A DNA stretch of 17,047 bases from B1-G15 sp964346135 (lineage in GTDB: Archaea > Thermoproteota > Bathyarchaeia > Bathyarchaeales > Bathyarchaeaceae): contig CAYFTS010000109.1 of the NCBI GenBank assembly GCA_964346135.1, positions 1-17,047 on the forward strand, written 5' to 3'. The notes under the pieces were generated by a model. It saw only the letters and a program-made list of their open reading frames with translations, had not been told where the DNA came from and made no database searches. The stretch's first letter is position 1, and each line of letters begins with the position of its first letter. Below are positions 1 through 6,206 of the stretch, piece by piece. Both the position numbers and the translations under genes were made by a program.

Positions 1-588
1 AAAGTTGATTTCATCTTGAATATAGTTATCAACAGCAAGAACGAATTAGTAAAGGCGTTTGCAGGAGATTTAGAGCAGGCTTTCTACGAGGGAGCTAAGC
101 TCGTAGATAAAATGTACAAGGTGCCCATTGAACGAAGAGCAGATATTATCCTTGTGAGCCCAGGTGGTCACCCTCTTGACATTAATCTTTACCAAGCTTA
201 CAAAGGAGTTGACAACGCACTTGACGCAGTGAAGAGGGGAGGAGTCATGATTTTGCTAGCGGAATGTCCCGAAGGACATGGACATGATGTCTTCTACGAG
301 TGGATGACGAAGATTAACGACGTGAAGGAAATGGAAAAGAACATTAAAAAACATTTCCGCCTCGGAGGACATAAAGCCTACTATTTAATGAAAGCTGTGC
401 AGAAGGCTCAGATAATTCTTGCTTCCACCATGCCGGACTATCTAGCTCAAAACACGTTTAAGTTGAAGACAGCTAGAGCAATTAACGACGCGTTGCGTGA
501 TGCCTTTGACATTACTGGCAAAAACGCTAGAGTCTGGGCTATGTCTCATGGAAACATGACATTGCCCGTCTTTAAGGCTGCAGAATAA
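1..588 (+). CDS. larA: LarA-family nickel-dependent racemase (DUF2088), C-terminal part
   Basis: The reading frame is open to the left edge, so the N-terminal half lies outside the window; the TTG at position 16 is an internal codon, not a start. The visible ~195 residues match the C-terminal domain of LarA, the lactate racemase family that uses a nickel-pincer nucleotide to racemise 2-hydroxyacids. Recognisable pieces are the opening strand and AFAGDLEQAF helix, the PGGHPLDINLYQAYKG segment, and the GVMILLAECPEGHG segment. The catalytic His residues and most cofactor contacts of LarA are in the missing half, so substrate specificity cannot be judged. The stop at 586-588 is only 9 bases before the acetyltransferase start, so the two are probably co-transcribed. 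Homologues include many archaeal LarA-like proteins of unknown substrate, so the family call is firmer than lactate racemase itself. Confidence 0.85.
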   Translation, partial: KVDFILNIVINSKNELVKAFAGDLEQAFYEGAKLVDKMYKVPIERRADIILVSPGGHPLDINLYQAYKGVDNALDAVKRGGVMILLAECPEGHGHDVFYEWMTKINDVKEMEKNIKKHFRLGGHKAYYLMKAVQKAQIILASTMPDYLAQNTFKLKTARAINDALRDAFDITGKNARVWAMSHGNMTLPVFKAAE

Positions 589-597
589 AAAAAAGGA

Positions 598-1101
598 ATG
601 GTTGGACTAAACGTGCAAATGACGTTTACGCTGCGACAGTTTGAGCCATCCGATTTGGAGCAAGTGTTGCACATAAATCGTATGTGCCTCCCAGAAAATT
701 ACACTGGCTTCTTTTTTCTGGATTTGCATAAGCGATTTCCAGAGACTTTCTTGGTTGCAGAAGATCAAGGGACGATAATAGGTTACATTATGTGTCGAAT
801 CGAAACAGGATTACCCAACTTTAAGATAATAGGCATCACAAGAAAGGGGCACGTGATTTCAATTGCGGTCTTGCCGCAGAATCAACGTCGAGGTGTTGGA
901 CGTGCATTGGTACAGGAAGCCATGGAAGCTATGATAAGATATAAGGCGAAAGAATGTTTTTTGGAGGTCCGAGCGAGTAACACGGCGGCTGTAAATCTCT
1001 ACCAGAAGTTCGGGTTTGAGATTATACGGACGTTAAATGGATACTACGCGGACGGTGAAGACGCTTATCTGATGGCAATAAAGCTTCCTTTCAAACCTTA
1101 A
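598..1101 (+). CDS. rimI: RimI-like GNAT N-acetyltransferase
   Basis: A single GNAT domain of 167 residues that transfers acetyl from acetyl-CoA, in this subfamily usually to protein N-termini (archaeal Ard1/RimI type). The acetyl-CoA pyrophosphate-binding motif A is clear: ISIAVLPQNQRRGVGRAL, with the Q/R-x-x-G-x-G loop at about residues 99-104. It is followed by the family's typical EVRASNTAAVNLYQKFGF block (about 121-138), where N and Y are the usual catalytic-side residues, and a terminal YADGEDAYLM strand. The ATG at 598 abuts GGA directly, so a true start at the internal ATG 619 (MTFTLRQF) is equally likely; most homologues begin close to this point. It follows the racemase gene after 9 bases and probably shares its transcript. 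The exact protein substrate is an inference from the family. Confidence 0.85.
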   Translation: MVGLNVQMTFTLRQFEPSDLEQVLHINRMCLPENYTGFFFLDLHKRFPETFLVAEDQGTIIGYIMCRIETGLPNFKIIGITRKGHVISIAVLPQNQRRGVGRALVQEAMEAMIRYKAKECFLEVRASNTAAVNLYQKFGFEIIRTLNGYYADGEDAYLMAIKLPFKP

Positions 1102-1146
1102 TTTCGCTCTTTCACGCAAGCAAACACAATTCAAAACCTAGAAGAA

Positions 1147-1155
1147 GATTTAAAT
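1147..1155 (+). promoter_or_regulatory. Putative TATA box for the VOC gene
   Basis: The GATTTAAAT element is centred near 1151. An archaeal start site about 26-27 bases downstream falls at 1177-1178, exactly on the GTG of the VOC gene, which would make its mRNA leaderless. ATG 1192 would instead have a short leader. Confidence 0.45.
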
Positions 1156-1176
1156 CGAACTTAGATAGATTCATGA

Positions 1177-1572
1177 GTGAATGTAAGGCATATGGTCGAT
1201 CACACAATCGTTCATTTCGAGATTCCAGCCAACAATGTGGAGAAGTTGAGGAAGTTCTACACGAAGCTCTTCGGATGGAAAATAGAAAAGATGCCAGGAC
1301 CTATGGAATACTGGAACATCGAAACAGTGCCCGTTGACGAGCAGGGGATGCCCGTGCGGCCAGGTGTCAACGGCGGCATGATGAAAAGAGAGAACCCAGA
1401 GCAGAAACAGATAACCTACATCGCTGTAGAGTCTGTGGACGAGTACAGCAAAAAGGTCAAGGCTTTGGGCGGTAAGATTATAATTCCCAAGCAGGAGGTG
1501 CCTGGGGTAGGTTGGTGGGCACTAGCCCTCGATCCTGAGGGTAACCACTTCGGCATCTTTGAGAACCTATAA
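1177..1572 (+). CDS. VOC (glyoxalase/dioxygenase fold) family protein
   Basis: A single vicinal-oxygen-chelate module pair of 131 residues. The opening VHFEIPANNVEKLRKFYTKLFGW is the classic first beta-alpha unit of VOC proteins, and the second half has ITYIAVESVDEYSKKVKALGG followed by ALALDPEGNHFGIFE, the typical C-terminal strand with a terminal Glu metal-ligand position. His of the first strand and Glu of the last are present, so metal binding is possible. VOC proteins of this size are lyases, isomerases, dioxygenases or resistance proteins, and this sequence does not decide which. Two starts compete: GTG 1177, which suits a leaderless transcript from the upstream TATA box, and ATG 1192 (MVDHTIVHF). 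It is monocistronic, with T-rich DNA behind it. Confidence 0.88.
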   Translation: MNVRHMVDHTIVHFEIPANNVEKLRKFYTKLFGWKIEKMPGPMEYWNIETVPVDEQGMPVRPGVNGGMMKRENPEQKQITYIAVESVDEYSKKVKALGGKIIIPKQEVPGVGWWALALDPEGNHFGIFENL

Positions 1573-1598
1573 ATTCAAGAACTACAGTCACCTACCAC

Positions 1599-1616
1599 TT
1601 TTTCGTTAATTCTTTT
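1599..1616 (+). terminator. T-rich terminator behind the VOC gene
   Basis: TTTTT at 1599-1603 and TTTT at 1613-1616 follow the stop codon by 27-44 bases. Archaeal RNA polymerase terminates on such U-tracts without a needed hairpin. There is no experimental support. Confidence 0.4.
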
Positions 1617-1653
1617 CTTATGCAGTATCGGTTAGTATTAGTGATTCATAAAC

Positions 1654-1664
1654 TCTATAAAAAA
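1654..1664 (+). promoter_or_regulatory. Putative TATA box for the pilin-like gene
   Basis: CTATAAAAAAG is centred near 1659, which predicts a start at about 1685. That leaves a ~22-base leader containing GAGGG at 1693-1697, a Shine-Dalgarno-like site 10 bases before ATG 1708. Confidence 0.5.
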
Positions 1665-1707
1665 GTTCAAGATACAACATTAAGGTTAAACAGAGGGTTG
1701 AAACAGA

Positions 1708-2097
1708 ATGCGGGTGGCGGTTTCCGCTCTAATGTTAACTTTTCTAGTAAGCATCAGTGCAGGCGCTCTTCTCTACACTTATGTTACAGGCCTAATTGGA
1801 AGCATCATAACTAACATTCCAAGCGTCAATTCGGAACCACTGGTCCTCAACTCAGCCTATATCAACAACACTGGAATAACAGCAAACATACGAAACACAG
1901 GCAACGTGAACACGTTCACCATCACTTACGCTTTCATAGATGGAGCACTCTACACTTTAAGCGAAAATGTAGAGGTCCCACCGGATTCCACTGCAACCGT
2001 GTACATAATTGGGAAATACAATAAAGGAAACACGTACGCAGTCAAGCTAGTATGTAGCAACGGCTACGCAATCACGTTTTACGTAACATACGAATAG
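1708..2097 (+). CDS. Pilin/archaellin-like secreted protein
   Basis: The 129-residue protein begins with MR and then a hydrophobic helix (VSALMLTFLVSISAGALLYT, about residues 5-24), followed by an Asn/Thr-rich extracellular beta domain. The helix and its SAGALLYTYV ending resemble the N-terminal assembly helix of archaeal type IV pilins and archaellins, but there is no long basic leader with the usual cleavage motif, so processing by a prepilin peptidase is uncertain. The rest (LVLNSAYINNTGITANIRNTGNVNTF) reads as an immunoglobulin-like or CARDB-like adhesion fold. ATG 1708 is the first possible start because an in-frame TGA lies at 1699-1701, and it has a GAGGG site upstream. It stands alone: no pilus ATPase or membrane platform gene is nearby. 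A simple N-terminally anchored surface protein is the main alternative. Confidence 0.65.
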   Translation: MRVAVSALMLTFLVSISAGALLYTYVTGLIGSIITNIPSVNSEPLVLNSAYINNTGITANIRNTGNVNTFTITYAFIDGALYTLSENVEVPPDSTATVYIIGKYNKGNTYAVKLVCSNGYAITFYVTYE

Positions 2098-2129
2098 CCA
2101 CTCAGCTCACTGCCAATCGTAAACCCCCA

Positions 2130-3359
2130 TTGACATCTCAAAACTATGTCAAAAACAGCAGAGAATTATCTGTTAGAAGTGCTTATTTCATACGAAAACA
2201 AAAACGACTAAAAACCAGCTTCACCAAACACTTCACGGTGCACACAGTGGGGCAATGCCAAATCTGCAATAAACATTCACTCCTCATCTCTAACCAACTT
2301 GGAATCTGCCTACAATGCATCCGAGAAAAACCTGAAGAAGCGCTTAAAATAACAAATAAAGTCCACACACAAAGTCGCGAAAGATTCGGCTTCCCACCGA
2401 AACCACCACAAGAACCAAACGGAATTTCATGCGGCATGTGTGCCAACAACTGCAAAATAGGAGTTAACGGCAAAGGCTTCTGCGGATTAGTTTTTAACAT
2501 AGATGGTCGGCTAGTTAGAATGGGAGGAACTCCAAAGAAAGGAATTCTCGAATGGTATTATGACCCATTGCCCACTAACTGTGTTGCATGGTGGTTCTGT
2601 CCAGGATGTAGTGGCGCAGGCTATCCCAAATATGCTCATAAGCAGGGTGCAGAAACTGGCTATTCTAACCTCGCCGTGTTCTATGGAAGTTGCAGTCTTG
2701 ACTGCTTGTTCTGTCAAAACTGGCACTACCGAAACCTAGCCGCAAGCCTTCAACCAGTGATGACCGCGGAGAGTTTAGCGGCTAAGGCAGATGCTCACGT
2801 TTCATGTATATGCTTTTTTGGCGGAGACCCTTCAGTGCAGATGCCTCACGCTCTCAAAACAAGCAGTTTGGCGTTGAAAAAAGCGAACAATGAAAAACGC
2901 ATCCTCAGAATTTGCTGGGAGACGAACGGCTACTGGAAAAAAGAGTTTGCGTTAGATGCTGCTAAGCTATCTTTTGAAAGCGGCGGAAACATCAAATTCG
3001 ACCTAAAAACATGGAATAAAAACCTAAACACAGCCCTGTGCGGAGTTTCTAACGTGCCATCCCTCGAAAATTTCCGAATGATAGGTGAGAAGTTCTTTAA
3101 AGAGCGCCCTAAACTACCCATACTGACTGCTAGCACCCTCCTTATTCCTGGGTACGTAGACGTTAAAGAAGTTCAAGGCCTAGCAAATTTCATCGCAGAA
3201 GTAGACCCAAGAATCCCCTATACTCTACTCGCTTTTTATCCCCACTACCTACTCACAGACTTGCCTACAACCAGTCGAGAACTCGCCTACAGATGCCGAG
3301 ACGTCGCTGAGAAACATCTCGAAAACGTTAGAATAGGAAATATCCATCTGCTTTCATAG
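2130..3359 (+). CDS. Radical SAM protein, PflA/AmmeMemoRadiSam-like
   Basis: A radical SAM enzyme that would cleave S-adenosylmethionine at a [4Fe-4S] cluster; its substrate is not evident. The cluster motif is YGSCSLDCLFCQNW (C-x3-C-x2-C, about residues 187-194), followed by a SAM-contacting CFFGGDPS segment. In front are two more Cys groups. CQIC...CLQC (about 43-63) is a zinc-ribbon-like pair. CGMC-x3-C-x9-C (about 100-118) corresponds to the Cys-rich leader seen in AmmeMemoRadiSam radical SAM proteins. YYDPLPTNC and FCPGC (about 143-159) follow. The TTG at 2130 only opens the frame. Family architecture suggests the protein starts later, for example at GTG 2238 (VHTVGQCQIC), since residues 1-36 are basic and featureless. 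The partner Memo and AMMECR1 genes of the bacterial system are not in this window. Confidence 0.85.
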   Translation: MTSQNYVKNSRELSVRSAYFIRKQKRLKTSFTKHFTVHTVGQCQICNKHSLLISNQLGICLQCIREKPEEALKITNKVHTQSRERFGFPPKPPQEPNGISCGMCANNCKIGVNGKGFCGLVFNIDGRLVRMGGTPKKGILEWYYDPLPTNCVAWWFCPGCSGAGYPKYAHKQGAETGYSNLAVFYGSCSLDCLFCQNWHYRNLAASLQPVMTAESLAAKADAHVSCICFFGGDPSVQMPHALKTSSLALKKANNEKRILRICWETNGYWKKEFALDAAKLSFESGGNIKFDLKTWNKNLNTALCGVSNVPSLENFRMIGEKFFKERPKLPILTASTLLIPGYVDVKEVQGLANFIAEVDPRIPYTLLAFYPHYLLTDLPTTSRELAYRCRDVAEKHLENVRIGNIHLLS

Positions 3360-3401
3360 TATTCTAACTACTCTTGCTTTCTACGCGCGCATTTCCTCCA
3401 A

Positions 3402-3407
3402 TTTTTT
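3402..3407 (+). terminator. T6 tract behind the radical SAM gene
   Basis: Six T residues about 43 bases after the stop overlap the last base of the convergent protease stop codon. This is a plausible U-tract terminator for the + strand gene. Confidence 0.35.
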
Positions 3408-4582
3408 CAGCTGGATTGTGGTCGAGTGTCAAGAACCAAAGAAATAGTTGTTTCAGAGCCATCTCTTTCTACTTTTATAATAATTGTTTGGTTTGGCGAG
3501 GTATATTTTTCGAGATAGCTAGATATGTCGTCGCCGCTTATTATTTGGGTTTCATTTATGGCAACGATTATGTCTTCAGCGTTTAGACCGTCTCTTTGAG
3601 CTGGACTGTTCGGAAGCACATCTACTATCAACCAGCCGTAGGTGGTAGAGGCGCCCATTTCTTGAGCTAGCTCGTAGGTCATATCCACTCCCGACACTCC
3701 TATCCAAGAATGCGGATAAACGTCGCCATTCACGAGCCAAGCAATTTCGCGCAGAATTGTGTCGGAAGGTATGGCGAAGCCCACCCCTGTTGAGTTCTCA
3801 ATTATAGCGAATGTGACACCTACCACTTGACCCCCAGAGTTCAGCAATGGACCACCTGAGTTGCCTGGGTTGATTGGCGCGCTAATCTGTATGACATTAG
3901 CGATTGAATATCCGCCCGCCAGTCTTTCAGGGACTGCTCTTCCGAGCTGGCTAACTATACCAGTTGTCATGGAGCCGACTAGCTCGTAGGGATTGCCTAT
4001 AGCTATTACAAAATCACCCACCTTGAGTAACGTGGAACTGACTATGGGAAGAGGTCTAAACTCTTCAATGGGAGCACCATTAACAGAGAGAACGGCAAGG
4101 TCTACGTAAACATCTGAACCGAGAATTTGAGCCGCATACGCATGGCCATTCGTGAATGTAACCGAACGACTTGTTGTTCCTTCAACCACATGATAGTTTG
4201 TGATTACAATTGGACCAGAAAAAGTGTCACTTGAATAGTTATAGACGAACCCTGAGCCTGCCACAGCGCCGTCAGCTCTCTGTCCGCGAATCAGGACGAC
4301 AGAATCCTTGACGTTATTGTAGAGTTCGGAAAGGGATAAATTACCTATGCTCGTTTGATTGTAGTTACCTAAAGCCTCTGTCAAGGCGGAGATTTGGGTT
4401 TGAAGCGTCGCAACCTTGTTTTCTAAGTTCTTGAGAGTTCTCGAAAATAGTTGGTATGTGTTAATGTTTACAACAATGCTGGCAGCTACTATGATGACAA
4501 TTACTGCCACTGTTATGAGTGAAAGATTATTTGAGCGGCGATCATATTCGTCGTACAAATTCTTTAACCCCCGTGCGCGCAA
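3407..4582 (-). CDS. Membrane-anchored HtrA/DegP-like serine protease with PDZ domain
   Basis: A 391-residue S1C-type protease for extracytoplasmic protein quality control. The order is a short cytoplasmic N-terminus, one transmembrane helix (about 21-40, LITVAVIVIIVAASIVVNI), a heptad-like coiled coil (about 45-72), a trypsin-like domain (about 85-275) and one PDZ domain (about 290-385). The triad is complete: His131 in ITNYHVV, Asp161 in DVYVDLAVL, and Ser242 in PINPGNSGGPL. The N-terminal helix lets the catalytic domain face the outside of the cell. Length matches the archaeal single-PDZ type. The start is TTG 4582; no ATG or GTG exists upstream before the in-frame stop at 4628-4630, and the next TTG (4558) would still keep the helix. 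It converges on the radical SAM gene and is divergent from the zinc-ribbon gene. Confidence 0.92.
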   Translation of the reverse strand: MRARGLKNLYDEYDRRSNNLSLITVAVIVIIVAASIVVNINTYQLFSRTLKNLENKVATLQTQISALTEALGNYNQTSIGNLSLSELYNNVKDSVVLIRGQRADGAVAGSGFVYNYSSDTFSGPIVITNYHVVEGTTSRSVTFTNGHAYAAQILGSDVYVDLAVLSVNGAPIEEFRPLPIVSSTLLKVGDFVIAIGNPYELVGSMTTGIVSQLGRAVPERLAGGYSIANVIQISAPINPGNSGGPLLNSGGQVVGVTFAIIENSTGVGFAIPSDTILREIAWLVNGDVYPHSWIGVSGVDMTYELAQEMGASTTYGWLIVDVLPNSPAQRDGLNAEDIIVAINETQIISGDDISSYLEKYTSPNQTIIIKVERDGSETTISLVLDTRPQSS

Positions 4583-4616
4583 ATTTTGTTGTCTGATGTT
4601 AACTCTTTTACGATTC

Positions 4617-4626
4617 TTATAAGCGT
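4617..4626 (-). promoter_or_regulatory. Putative TATA box for the HtrA-like gene
   Basis: On the minus strand this reads CGCTTATAAG, centred near 4621. It predicts a start near 4595, about 13 bases before the TTG start, and I see no Shine-Dalgarno site. This agrees with a short leader and supports the TTG. Confidence 0.45.
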
Positions 4627-4664
4627 TTTAGTGTATGTTTGTTCAACAGTTCTACATAAAAGTT

Positions 4665-4686
4665 TATTAACTATTAATAGTTAATA
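4665..4686. promoter_or_regulatory. Perfect 22-bp palindrome, candidate operator
   Basis: TATTAACTATT is followed immediately by its exact reverse complement AATAGTTAATA. It lies between the divergent HtrA-like and zinc-ribbon genes and overlaps the AT-rich promoter of the latter. A dimeric repressor bound here would cover the TATA element. Pure AT composition raises the chance of coincidence, but 11 matched pairs without a mismatch is long for chance. Confidence 0.5.
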
Positions 4687-4707
4687 TATTTACTAGTAAT
4701 ATATAAA
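4681..4707 (+). promoter_or_regulatory. TATA-rich promoter of the zinc-ribbon gene
   Basis: Two TATA-like elements are present. TTAATATATT (4681-4690) sits about 23-27 bases before ATG 4708 and would give a leaderless transcript. TATATAAA (4700-4707) would start transcription near 4728 and give a 60-base leader to ATG 4791. Which one works decides how the frameshift downstream should be read. Confidence 0.45.
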
Positions 4708-4790
4708 ATGGCAGGCGAAAAACAACGCATAAATCTCAGAGTCTTTGCTGTCCTTATAGTGAGTGTGGTAAGTCGATTGAGAAGCCTCTT
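4708..4790 (+). other. Out-of-frame 5' coding extension of the zinc-ribbon gene
   Basis: ATG 4708 opens a frame (MAGEKQRINL...) that stops at 4795-4797. The frame of the downstream gene is open from 4707 but lacks any ATG, GTG or TTG before 4791. That upstream in-frame stretch encodes CCPYSECGKSIEKPL, which supplies the first Cys pair needed to complete the zinc ribbon. A single missing A in the AAAAA run at 4718-4722 would join ATG 4708 to it as MAGEKTTHKSQSLCCPYSEC. This is a sequencing or assembly indel, a true mutation, or less likely ribosomal slippage. Confidence 0.55.
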
Positions 4791-5048
4791 ATGTTGATTG
4801 ATTCGTCGAAGGTTCCTCGGGAGACTTATTATGCTTGTCCTCATTGTCATGCTCCTCTTAATGTTGTTGTTAGGAGGCAGAGTGGTTCAAGTCCGGTTTT
4901 TGTTGAGGCTTCTGATAGTGCGGTTAGAGAGGCTCCTGAGGGTTGTCGGTATCATTTTGGGCATTTGAGGAGTCTTCCGAAGGGTGTTCCTTTTCCGGAT
5001 GAGTGTTTGACTTGTTCGATGATAATGAAATGTGTATGTAAAAAGTGA
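4791..5048 (+). CDS. Small zinc-ribbon protein, 5' end probably frameshifted
   Basis: As called from ATG 4791 it is 85 residues: MLIDSSKVPRETYYACPHCHAPLNVVV, a linker, then CRYHFGHLRSLPKG and a C-terminal CLTC...KCVCK cluster. The metal-binding candidates are CPHC (about 16-19), C52, H55 and H58, CLTC (about 73-76) and CVC (81-83). The matching first knuckle of the ribbon, CPYSEC, lies just upstream in the same frame but before this ATG, so the intact protein is probably about 113 residues. I do not recognise a named family; such Cys-rich small archaeal proteins are often nucleic-acid binding or structural. Codons are strongly T- and G-rich. It is divergent from the protease, and a T-rich tract follows. 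Confidence 0.65.
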   Translation: MLIDSSKVPRETYYACPHCHAPLNVVVRRQSGSSPVFVEASDSAVREAPEGCRYHFGHLRSLPKGVPFPDECLTCSMIMKCVCKK

Positions 5049-5073
5049 GGTTGGTTAAGGAGGCAGATAGCAG

Positions 5074-5094
5074 TTTTTACTGTTTTGTGTTTTT
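5074..5094 (+). terminator. Run of T tracts behind the zinc-ribbon gene
   Basis: Three T tracts of 4-5 bases lie 26-46 bases after the stop, with a short CAGT/ACTG stem at the first. This is a plausible U-tract terminator between convergent genes. Confidence 0.45.
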
Positions 5095-5117
5095 AGTCGG
5101 TGAAAAAGTTTGGTGAG

Positions 5118-5417
5118 TTAGCCGCCGTGGGATACGGGAAGAATAATAATTTTGTCGTTTTTGTTGAGGTTTGTTTGCAGTCCGTTTAGGATGCTGATTT
5201 CTTTTCCGTTCACGAGAATAAGGGCGTTTGGTCGTGGGTCGTTCAGTTCAGGGTCAATTAAGGCTTGTTTAAATTCTGGTGAGAATGTTTCAGTGAGTTT
5301 GTGGATTACTTTTTTGACAACTGCGGGTTCCTTTAGTTTCATGGGAAATTGGTTTTTTCCTGATAGTTTTCGGAAAGTTCCTATGAGTTTTATGTTTACG
5401 TTGATGATGTGTTTCAC
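5118..5417 (-). CDS. MoaD/ThiS-like ubiquitin-fold sulfur carrier
   Basis: A 99-residue beta-grasp protein ending in the diagnostic Gly-Gly (PVSHGG). This is the end that is adenylated and thiocarboxylated by an E1-like enzyme in MoaD, ThiS and archaeal SAMP proteins. The pattern INVNIKLIGTFRKLSG, ALILVNGKEISILNGLQT, NKNDKIIILPVSHGG follows the strand order of MoaD. It could serve molybdopterin or tungstopterin synthesis, tRNA thiolation or protein modification; no MoaE, MoeB or ThiF gene is in view to decide. The start is GTG 5417, with weak GAGG-like sequence overlapping it. It lies 24 bases behind the helical protein gene on the same strand, so it is probably expressed from the promoter near 5884. 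Confidence 0.85.
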   Translation of the reverse strand: MKHIINVNIKLIGTFRKLSGKNQFPMKLKEPAVVKKVIHKLTETFSPEFKQALIDPELNDPRPNALILVNGKEISILNGLQTNLNKNDKIIILPVSHGG

Positions 5418-5441
5418 CTCTGTGGTGGTTGGTTTTTTGTT

Positions 5442-5819
5442 TTAGTCCACTTTTTCGCCGGTGAAGAGTTCTACGATGTCTGTTGCGGTTTGGATGAGGT
5501 CGTCTGCTTGTTTAAATGCTTTTTTGCGTTTTGACTCTGCTGTTCGTGCGACGTTTCGAATTGTTCTTTCAATGTTTACTAGGCATTTTAGTGTTGGGTC
5601 GTTAACTAACTGTTTCTTATGTATGGTTTGGTGGACTATTGTTTCGATGGAAATGGGGTCGCCTAAGCTGTAGTAGATAGCTGCTTGGGCTTTTTTTACG
5701 GCTTCTAAGATTAGGCTGGGAGCCATGTAAGATGATTTTTTTGCTGCAGTAAGTTCTGCTTTTGCTTCTCTGAGGTAGCGTAAAGCCCATCCTTTTTGGT
5801 AATCGTTTATCATGGACAT
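5442..5819 (-). CDS. Small all-helical protein of unknown function (HEPN-like?)
   Basis: From ATG 5819 the product has 125 residues and is predicted almost entirely helical: NDYQKGWALRYLREAKAELTAAKK, ILEAVKKAQAAIYYSLGDP, then two Lys-rich helices and a C-terminal ELFTGEKVD. The frame runs up to 5951, but three things favour 5819: a GGAGA Shine-Dalgarno site 10 bases before it, a TATA box at 5880-5888 inside the longer frame, and the featureless extra residues. The helix-hairpin layout and the KAQAAIYYSLGDP block recall HEPN-like nucleotide or RNA-binding proteins, but I do not see the catalytic R-x4-6-H motif, so this is only a suggestion. It precedes the MoaD-like gene by 24 bases, probably as an operon. 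Confidence 0.7.
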   Translation of the reverse strand: MSMINDYQKGWALRYLREAKAELTAAKKSSYMAPSLILEAVKKAQAAIYYSLGDPISIETIVHQTIHKKQLVNDPTLKCLVNIERTIRNVARTAESKRKKAFKQADDLIQTATDIVELFTGEKVD

Positions 5820-5879
5820 GTTTTGGTTTCTCCAGACTTTTGTTGGATTGTTTTTGGAGGGTAAAATTAGTGAAGGAAA

Positions 5880-5888
5880 GGTTATAAA
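5880..5888 (-). promoter_or_regulatory. Putative TATA box for the helical protein/MoaD-like pair
   Basis: The minus strand reads ATTTATAAC here, predicting a start near 5858 and a leader of about 38 bases with GGAGA ahead of ATG 5819. Its position inside the longer frame argues against a start at 5951. Confidence 0.45.
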
Positions 5889-5954
5889 TGGATTATGTAT
5901 GAAGCGGAGATGTCTCTGGTATAATTCCCTGTTTTTAGGGTAAATTTTCAAAAA

Positions 5955-6206
5955 TTAGCGTGGATGCGAGTTTGCGAGTTTGTTTTTTTCTTTGTGGCTT
6001 AACTTTTTGATTTTTCTTTCTCGTTTCATCGCTTCTTTTACAGTGTCAAATTTTTCTGTGTAAACAAGTTTTTTTGGTCTGTGTAGTTTAGTGTATCTAG
6101 CTCCGGTTCCTATTTTGTGCTGTTTGAGACGTGAGTCTATGTCTTTTGTATAGCCAGTGTAGTAGCTTCCGTCTTCACAGAGAAGCATGTAGACGTAGAA
6201 GGGCAA
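5955..6206 (-). CDS. GIY-YIG domain nuclease-like protein (UPF0213 type)
   Basis: An 83-residue single GIY-YIG domain, the usual length for the stand-alone UPF0213/YhbQ group. The two-part signature is FYVYMLLCEDGSYYTGYT (VYM at 5-7 and YTG at 16-18), followed by the catalytic-side Arg26 (DSRLKQH), His30, and the metal-binding Glu63 in MKRERKIKKL. All key residues are present, so it may cut DNA in repair or recombination, though members of this group are poorly characterised. The start is TTG 6206; no in-frame ATG precedes it, and GGAG lies 11 bases upstream. It is followed on the same strand by the helical protein gene, which has its own promoter. Confidence 0.88.
   Translation of the reverse strand: MPFYVYMLLCEDGSYYTGYTKDIDSRLKQHKIGTGARYTKLHRPKKLVYTEKFDTVKEAMKRERKIKKLSHKEKNKLANSHPR

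Noticed and set aside
1620..1814. 64-residue + strand frame overlapping the pilin-like start
   Set aside because: It spans the TATA box of the pilin-like gene and overlaps its conserved hydrophobic helix in another frame.
4878..4898. GGTTCAAGTCC-like stretch that recalls the T-arm of a tRNA
   Set aside because: It lies inside the zinc-ribbon coding frame and there is no acceptor stem, D-arm or anticodon arm around it.
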